Assembly: GCA_019420265.1 (NCBI GenBank)
Contig: JAHZHM010000308.1
Location: forward strand, 1-9,163
Length of the DNA stretch: 9,163 nucleotides
Direction: 5' to 3'
From: Clostridiales bacterium
GTDB taxonomy: Bacteria; Bacillota; Clostridia; Christensenellales; Christensenellaceae
Under the pieces are notes generated by a model that made no database searches, was not told the origin of the DNA, and saw nothing but the letters and a program-made list of their open reading frames with translations. Positions 4,854 through 9,163 of the stretch are shown here, one piece after another (position 1 is the first letter of the stretch; each line of letters begins with the position of its first letter). Made by a program: the position numbers and the translations under genes.

Positions 4854-5780
4854 ATGGGAAAAATTTTAGTATTCGGCAGTTTTGTTGTGGATTTGGCCAG
4901 CCGCGGCTCTCATTTGCCTGTTCCGGGTGAGACGGTGATTGGCAGCTCGTTTCAGATGGGCCCTGGCGGCAAGGGGTTTAACCAGGGAATTGCAGCCGGC
5001 ATGGCCGGGGGCGATGTCGCCGTCGTCACCAAGCTGGGCAAAGATAGCTTTGCAAAGCTGGCCGAAGATCAGCTAAAAAAGAGCGGCATGAGCACAGAGC
5101 ATTTGCTCTACTCCGAGCAGGAGCCCACTGGGACGGCGCTCATCGTGATTGATGAAAATTCGGCGCAAAACTGCATCATGATCGTTCCCGGGGCATGCGC
5201 GACGATTTCCCAGCAGGAAGTTGCTGCGCTGGAGCCGCTGGTGCGCGAGGCGGAATATGTTGTAACGCAGTTGGAGACAAATTTGGATGCGACGCAGGCC
5301 GTCATCGAGATGGCACACAAGCTGGGGGCGAAAAATATTTTGAATCCGGCGCCTGCCGCGCAGGTGGCGGATGAGATTCTGGCCAATGTGGATATCATCA
5401 CGCCAAACGAAGTGGAGGCAGAGGCCATTACGGGCATCCCGGTGGATGGCGAAGCGGCAGCAGCAAAAGCGGCAGAGTTTTTCTTTGGGAAGGGAATTGG
5501 CAGCGTCGTCATCACGCTGGGCAGCCGCGGCGTTTATGCGGCGACTCCGGAGCGCAGCCGGATGATTCCGGCCTATCGCGTTCAGGCGGTGGATACGACG
5601 GGCGCAGGCGATGCCTTCAACGGTGGGCTGGCCGTTGCGCTCTCCGAGGGAAAAGATCTGTTTGAGGCGTGCGAGTTTGCCAGCGCTGTTGCAGCAATTT
5701 CCGTGACGCGCCGAGGTACGGCGCCGGCTATGCCTGCCCGGGCGGAAGTGGATGAGTTTTTGAAAAATATGCGCGGCTAA
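4854..5780 (+). CDS. rbsK: Ribokinase-family (PfkB) sugar kinase, possibly deoxyribokinase
   Basis: This 308-residue enzyme phosphorylates a pentose at C5 using ATP. I chose ATG 4854, which has GGAG at 4841-4844 and gives the usual family opening [14 protein letters not shown]. The longer TTG start at 4815 has no clear ribosome site and adds 13 unconserved residues. The ribokinase motifs are intact: PGETVIG (24-30), GGKGFNQ (38-44), NPAPA (164-168), TPNE (183-186), TLGSRG (221-226) and [12 protein letters not shown] (247-258), with D253 the expected catalytic base. The VVDL after the first strand resembles deoxyribokinases more than the N-x-D-H of E. coli RbsK. With deoC directly downstream, 2-deoxyribose is a plausible substrate. 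The kinase family is certain; ribose versus deoxyribose is undecided. Confidence 0.9.
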   Translation: MGKILVFGSFVVDLASRGSHLPVPGETVIGSSFQMGPGGKGFNQGIAAGMAGGDVAVVTKLGKDSFAKLAEDQLKKSGMSTEHLLYSEQEPTGTALIVIDENSAQNCIMIVPGACATISQQEVAALEPLVREAEYVVTQLETNLDATQAVIEMAHKLGAKNILNPAPAAQVADEILANVDIITPNEVEAEAITGIPVDGEAAAAKAAEFFFGKGIGSVVITLGSRGVYAATPERSRMIPAYRVQAVDTTGAGDAFNGGLAVALSEGKDLFEACEFASAVAAISVTRRGTAPAMPARAEVDEFLKNMRG

Positions 5781-5856
5781 AATAGGCCGACGTGGAACAG
5801 AAGGAAAAGATGCCGGGCGGCAAGAGCAGGCTTGGCAGGAGAAAGAGGTAAGCAAA

Positions 5857-6504
5857 ATGCAGTTAAATAAGTATATCGATCACACGATTTTGAAGGCGAA
5901 TGCGACCAAGGCAGATGTGGAGAAACTATGCGCGGAAGCGCGGGAATACGATTTCGCATCCGTCTGCATCAACACCTGCTTTGTGCCGTTGGCAGCAGAG
6001 CTTTTGGCGGGCAGTGAGGTGAAGGTCTGCTGTGTTGTGGGGTTCCCGCTGGGAGCTATGAGCACAGAGGCAAAGGTGTTCGAGACGAAGTGGGCGGTGG
6101 AGCATGGCGCACAGGAAGTGGATATGGTCATAAACGTCGGCGCGATGATTGCCGGCGATGAAAAGGCTGTTCTGGAGGATATTGCAGCGGTGGTGGATGC
6201 GGCGCATCCAAAGGCGATCGTCAAAGTGATCCTGGAAAACTGCCTGCTGACGGATGCGCAGAAGATTCGGGCTTGCGAGCTTTGCGTGCAGGCCGGAGCA
6301 GAGTTTGTCAAAACCTCCACTGGCTTCTCCACAGGCGGAGCGACAGTAGAGGATGTTGCGCTGATGAAGAAGGCGGTTGCTGGCAAGGCAAAAGTCAAGG
6401 CGGCGGGCGGAATTCGCACAAAAGAAGATGCGCTTGCTATGATCGAGGCCGGCGCGGATCGCATTGGCGCCAGCGCGGGCATTGCCATCGTCACGGCGGA
6501 ATAA
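5857..6504 (+). CDS. deoC: Deoxyribose-phosphate aldolase (DERA, class I)
   Basis: This 215-residue cytosolic enzyme cleaves 2-deoxyribose-5-phosphate to acetaldehyde and glyceraldehyde-3-phosphate, feeding deoxynucleoside carbon into glycolysis. ATG 5857 follows GAGG (5845-5848). All catalytic residues are visible: the Schiff-base lysine K152 in VKTSTGF, the second lysine K181 in VKAAGGI, and D89 in EVDMVINVG. The opening IDHTILKA (7-14) and the VGFPLGA loop (61-67) are also typical. The length fits the shorter bacterial form, which lacks the extended C-terminal tail of the E. coli enzyme. It lies 76 bp after the kinase gene with no terminator between, so the two are probably one operon. No nucleoside phosphorylase or phosphopentomutase is nearby, so entry through free deoxyribose is possible. 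Confidence 0.97.
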   Translation: MQLNKYIDHTILKANATKADVEKLCAEAREYDFASVCINTCFVPLAAELLAGSEVKVCCVVGFPLGAMSTEAKVFETKWAVEHGAQEVDMVINVGAMIAGDEKAVLEDIAAVVDAAHPKAIVKVILENCLLTDAQKIRACELCVQAGAEFVKTSTGFSTGGATVEDVALMKKAVAGKAKVKAAGGIRTKEDALAMIEAGADRIGASAGIAIVTAE

Positions 6505-6531
6505 AGAAGCGAAAAAAACTGCAAAAATGTC

Positions 6532-6560
6532 TTGCAATGGCGCTTTAAACATGGTATCCT
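6532..6560 (+). promoter_or_regulatory. Promoter of the riboswitch-ATPase transcript
   Basis: TTGCAA (6532-6537), 17 bp, then TATCCT (6555-6560), with an upstream TG (6552-6553) making an extended -10. The start would be near 6567, just ahead of the aptamer. No terminator separates it from deoC, so some read-through into the riboswitch is possible. Confidence 0.7.
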
Positions 6561-6585
6561 ATATTTCAATTAAAATATCTGGCCT

Positions 6586-6671
6586 CATGGGGGAGTAGTT
6601 TTCACGCAAATGCGTGTTTCAAGTCAACATCATGGCTTAGGCCTGGCTTGGATTAAAAGACAAGACTCATG
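6586..6671 (+). promoter_or_regulatory. yybP-ykoY-type Mn2+ riboswitch aptamer
   Basis: The conserved L1 sequence GGGGAGTAG is at 6590-6598, with a P2 stem CACGC/GCGTG (6603-6607, 6612-6616). GTCAACAT (6623-6630) and the L3-like GACAAGAC (6659-6666) follow. P1 is CATGGG (6586-6591) with CTCATG (6666-6671). The 3' strand of P1 is also part of the terminator's 5' arm. Metal binding that stabilises P1 should therefore block the terminator and turn the gene on. This class is known to sense Mn2+ and commonly precedes P-type ATPases and Mn exporters, as here. I identified it by recalled motifs, not by a covariance model. Confidence 0.85.
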
Positions 6672-6706
6672 TGCAGCAATTTGGGTTGCTGTGCATGAGT
6701 CTTTTT
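6662..6706 (+). terminator. Riboswitch expression-platform terminator
   Basis: An 18-bp stem (6662-6679 with 6686-6703, two G-U pairs) closes on TTTGGG and runs into five T residues (6702-6706). It is very stable and overlaps P1 of the aptamer at 6666-6671, so the two folds exclude each other. Confidence 0.92.
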
Positions 6707-6721
6707 GATAAGAGGAAGAAT

Positions 6722-6740
6722 AGGAAGGGATCGCATGTAA
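6722..6740 (+). other. Start-stop element (ATG-TAA) with ribosome site
   Basis: AGGAAGGG (6722-6729) lies at ribosome-site distance from ATG (6735-6737), which is followed directly by TAA (6738-6740). If ribosomes start here they stop at once, about 80 bases before the ATPase start. It may be chance. Confidence 0.25.
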
Positions 6741-6779
6741 AAAGAACGAAGGAAACAATCTGCGGGAAAGAGTAAAGAA

Positions 6780-6794
6780 ACGGCGGAGCGCCGT
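6780..6794 (+). other. Small hairpin in the ATPase 5' leader
   Basis: ACGGCG (6780-6785) and CGCCGT (6789-6794) pair perfectly around GAG. No T-run follows. It lies 27 bp upstream of the ATPase start, clear of the GGAAG ribosome site (6811-6815). Confidence 0.5.
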
Positions 6795-6821
6795 CTCAAA
6801 ATATTTGAAAGGAAGAAGTTC

Positions 6822-9163
6822 ATGAAGTTCTACACAGAGGATACAGCGCGCGTTTTTGAGCAGCTGGAAAGCGGGGAGCAGGGCCTTAGCAGCGCGCAGG
6901 CTTTGGAGCGCTTGGAGCGGGATGGCAAGAATAAACTGGCCGAAGGCAAAAAGATCTCCCTGATGCGCAGGTTTTTGAACCAGCTGGCAGACCCGATGCT
7001 CATCATTTTGATGATCGCGGCGGTCATCTCGGGCATCACATCGGCATATTCCGGCGAAGGGTTTGCGGATGTCATCATTATCGGCGTGGTCGTGCTGATC
7101 AACGCGATTTTGGGCGTCTACCAGGAGAGCAAGGCCGAGCAGGCCATTGCGGCGCTGGCAGAGATGGCCGCGGCAACCAGCAAGGTGCTGCGGGATGGCC
7201 AGATGATCACGATTAAGAGCGAAGATCTGGTGGTGGGCGATGTTGTCATTCTGGAGGCGGGCGATGCCGTGCCGGCGGATGGCCGCATCATCGAGTGCGC
7301 CAGCCTGAAAATCGAGGAAGCCGCGCTGACGGGCGAGAGCGTCCCTGCGAACAAGGCGCTGGAGACGCTGGGGCTGGCCGAAGGCCAGAAGGATATCACC
7401 CTGGGCGATCGGACGAATATGGTCTATATGGGCAGCACGGTCGTCTATGGCCGGGGCAAGGCCGTCATTACGGCGACGGGCATGCAGACCGAGATGGGCA
7501 AGATCGCCACGGCGCTCTCCCAGGCGGAAGATGAGGAAACCCCGCTCCAGAAGAAGCTGGGACAGCTTTCCAAAACGCTCTCCTGGCTGGTGCTGGGCAT
7601 CTGTGCGTTTATCTTTGCCATCAGCGTTTGGCGGGCAGGCTCCTTCGCGCCGGATACGCTGCTCTCGACCTTCATGGTGGCAGTCAGCCTGGCGGTTGCG
7701 GCAATTCCGGAAGGGCTCGCAACGGTGGTTACCATCGTGCTTTCCATCGGCGTCACGCGCATGAGCAAGCGGAGCGCTGTCATCCGCAAGCTGACGGCTG
7801 TGGAAACCCTGGGCTGCACGCAGATCATTTGCAGCGATAAGACGGGCACGCTGACGCAGAACAAGATGACTGTCGTCGAGCATTATGCGGAAGATGAGAA
7901 GCTGCTTGCCAGCGCAATGGCACTCTGCTCGGATGCGGAGCTTGAGGCGGATGGCCAGGCGACGGGAGAGCCGACGGAGGCTGCGCTGGTAAACTATGCC
8001 TCTGCGCAGGGCCTGAAAAAGAGCCAGCTGGCGCAGGAGCAGCCCAGAGTTGGCGAAGCGCCTTTTGACAGCATGCGCAAGATGATGAGCACCGTGCATG
8101 CCCAGGAAGATGGCAAATTTCTACAGTATACCAAAGGCGCGCCGGATGAAGTCATCCGCCGCTGTGATTCCTATTTGAAAGGCGGGAAAGTGCTCCCGCT
8201 GACCGAGCAAGCAAAAGAGGAGATTTTGGCGGCCAATAAGGCCATGACGAGCAAAGCCCTCCGCGTGCTGGGCGCGGCTATGCGGGGATATGAGCAGAAA
8301 CCGGCCAGCTTTGAGGCGGCGGATCTCGAGCAGGGCATGACGTTTATCGGCCTGGCCGGCATGATAGACCCCATCCGCCCGGAGGTTTTGGGTGCGATTG
8401 AGCAGTGCAAGCAGGCGGGCATCCGCCCCATCATGATCACAGGCGATCACCGGGATACGGCGATTGCCATTGCGATGCAGCTGGGCATCATTGAAAATGA
8501 GAGCCAGGCGATGACGGGTGCGCAGCTTTCCGAGCTCAGCGAAGAAGAGTTTGCAGAAAAGGTGGGGCAGTATAGCGTCTATGCCCGGGTACAGCCCGAG
8601 CACAAGGTGCGCATCGTCAAGGCGTGGCGCGCAAAGGGATATATCACCGCCATGACGGGCGACGGCGTTAACGATGCGCCCAGCATCAAAAGCGCGGATA
8701 TTGGCGTGGGCATGGGCATCACGGGGACGGACGTCACCAAAAACGTTGCGGATATGGTGCTGGCAGACGACAACTTTGCGACTATCGTGCATGCCGTAGA
8801 AGAGGGGCGCCGGATTTACGACAACATCCGCAAATCCATCCAGTTTTTGCTGGCATCCAACATGAGCGAAGTGCTGAGCATTTTCTTCGCGACCATGCTG
8901 GGATTTACCATTCTAAAGCCGGTGCACCTGCTCTGGATTAACCTGATGACGGATACGTTCCCGGCACTGGCGCTGGGCATGGAAAAGGGTGAGCCGGACC
9001 TCATGAGCCGCCCGCCGCGCAACTCCAATGAGGGCATTTTTGCCGGAGGCATGGGGTTTGATGTCGCGTATCAGGGCGTGCTGGTAACGATTATTACGCT
9101 GGCTGCCTATTTCATCGGCCACTTTATGGAGGCGGGCGTTTGGGAGATCGCCCAAAGCGCAGA
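6822..9163 (+). CDS. P-type cation-transporting ATPase (type IIA, SERCA/PMR1-like), partial
   Basis: The 780 visible codons start at ATG 6822 (GGAAG at 6811-6815) and stay open to the window edge. The family is usually about 850-900 residues, so only the last membrane helices are missing. The order is: N-terminal cation ATPase domain; M1-M2 (about 55-98); actuator with TGES (170-173); M3-M4 with AAIPEGL (293-299); DKTGT with the phosphorylated D339; nucleotide domain with KGAP; TGD (540-542); TGDGVNDAP (612-620); M5 and M6. Calcium-site residues known from SERCA are kept: PEGL in M4, N680 and E683 in M5 (SNMSE), N707, T710 and D711 in M6 (NLMTD). It therefore most likely exports Ca2+, Mn2+ or both. 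The Mn2+ riboswitch upstream favours a role in manganese-linked cation homeostasis. The ion is not proven; the M8 site residue lies outside the window. Confidence 0.95.
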   Translation, partial: MKFYTEDTARVFEQLESGEQGLSSAQALERLERDGKNKLAEGKKISLMRRFLNQLADPMLIILMIAAVISGITSAYSGEGFADVIIIGVVVLINAILGVYQESKAEQAIAALAEMAAATSKVLRDGQMITIKSEDLVVGDVVILEAGDAVPADGRIIECASLKIEEAALTGESVPANKALETLGLAEGQKDITLGDRTNMVYMGSTVVYGRGKAVITATGMQTEMGKIATALSQAEDEETPLQKKLGQLSKTLSWLVLGICAFIFAISVWRAGSFAPDTLLSTFMVAVSLAVAAIPEGLATVVTIVLSIGVTRMSKRSAVIRKLTAVETLGCTQIICSDKTGTLTQNKMTVVEHYAEDEKLLASAMALCSDAELEADGQATGEPTEAALVNYASAQGLKKSQLAQEQPRVGEAPFDSMRKMMSTVHAQEDGKFLQYTKGAPDEVIRRCDSYLKGGKVLPLTEQAKEEILAANKAMTSKALRVLGAAMRGYEQKPASFEAADLEQGMTFIGLAGMIDPIRPEVLGAIEQCKQAGIRPIMITGDHRDTAIAIAMQLGIIENESQAMTGAQLSELSEEEFAEKVGQYSVYARVQPEHKVRIVKAWRAKGYITAMTGDGVNDAPSIKSADIGVGMGITGTDVTKNVADMVLADDNFATIVHAVEEGRRIYDNIRKSIQFLLASNMSEVLSIFFATMLGFTILKPVHLLWINLMTDTFPALALGMEKGEPDLMSRPPRNSNEGIFAGGMGFDVAYQGVLVTIITLAAYFIGHFMEAGVWEIAQSA

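Noticed and set aside
6630..8099. 489-codon minus-strand open frame opposite the ATPase
   Set aside because: It is antisense to conserved P-type ATPase motifs and to the riboswitch, and its Arg/His/Ala-rich composition is typical of a shadow frame.

Overview
The window looks like chromosome from a moderately GC-rich member of the Bacillota (Clostridia-like). This rests on AGGAGG-type ribosome binding sites, a T-box leader, a yybP-ykoY-type (Mn2+) riboswitch, a lipobox-bearing substrate-binding lipoprotein and several intrinsic terminators. The species cannot be named from the sequence.

Layout. Positions 1-743 hold a two-gene unit on the minus strand: a small XRE-type helix-turn-helix regulator, then a protein that runs off the left edge and resembles a divergent SLOG/DUF1273 protein. 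Positions 744-1355 hold no convincing gene but several inverted and direct repeats. A strong sigma-A-type promoter at 1356-1384 then starts a T-box leader (about 1391-1629). This leader controls a three-gene ABC importer operon (1697-4558: lipoprotein, permease, ATPase) of the TrpXYZ type. The best specifier reading is UUC (Phe), and the T-box bulge UGGU implies a tRNA with discriminator base A. Both argue for phenylalanine rather than tryptophan control.

After a GC-rich terminator hairpin there is a promoter region with a 57-bp imperfect palindrome. It leads to a ribokinase-family kinase and a class I deoxyribose-phosphate aldolase (4854-6504), which together could make a deoxyribose or deoxynucleoside salvage route. 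A further promoter, a yybP-ykoY-type aptamer and a strong terminator (6532-6706) precede a large P-type cation ATPase with SERCA-like calcium-site residues. That gene is cut by the right edge.

Three separate logics are therefore packed side by side: amino-acid-responsive uptake controlled by uncharged tRNA, pentose phosphate salvage, and metal-responsive cation transport. The XRE/SLOG pair at the left is the least understood part. Known families explain most of the window. The points most worth following up are the Phe-type control of a Trp-type transporter, the altered SLOG-like protein with its regulator, and the unexplained palindromes.
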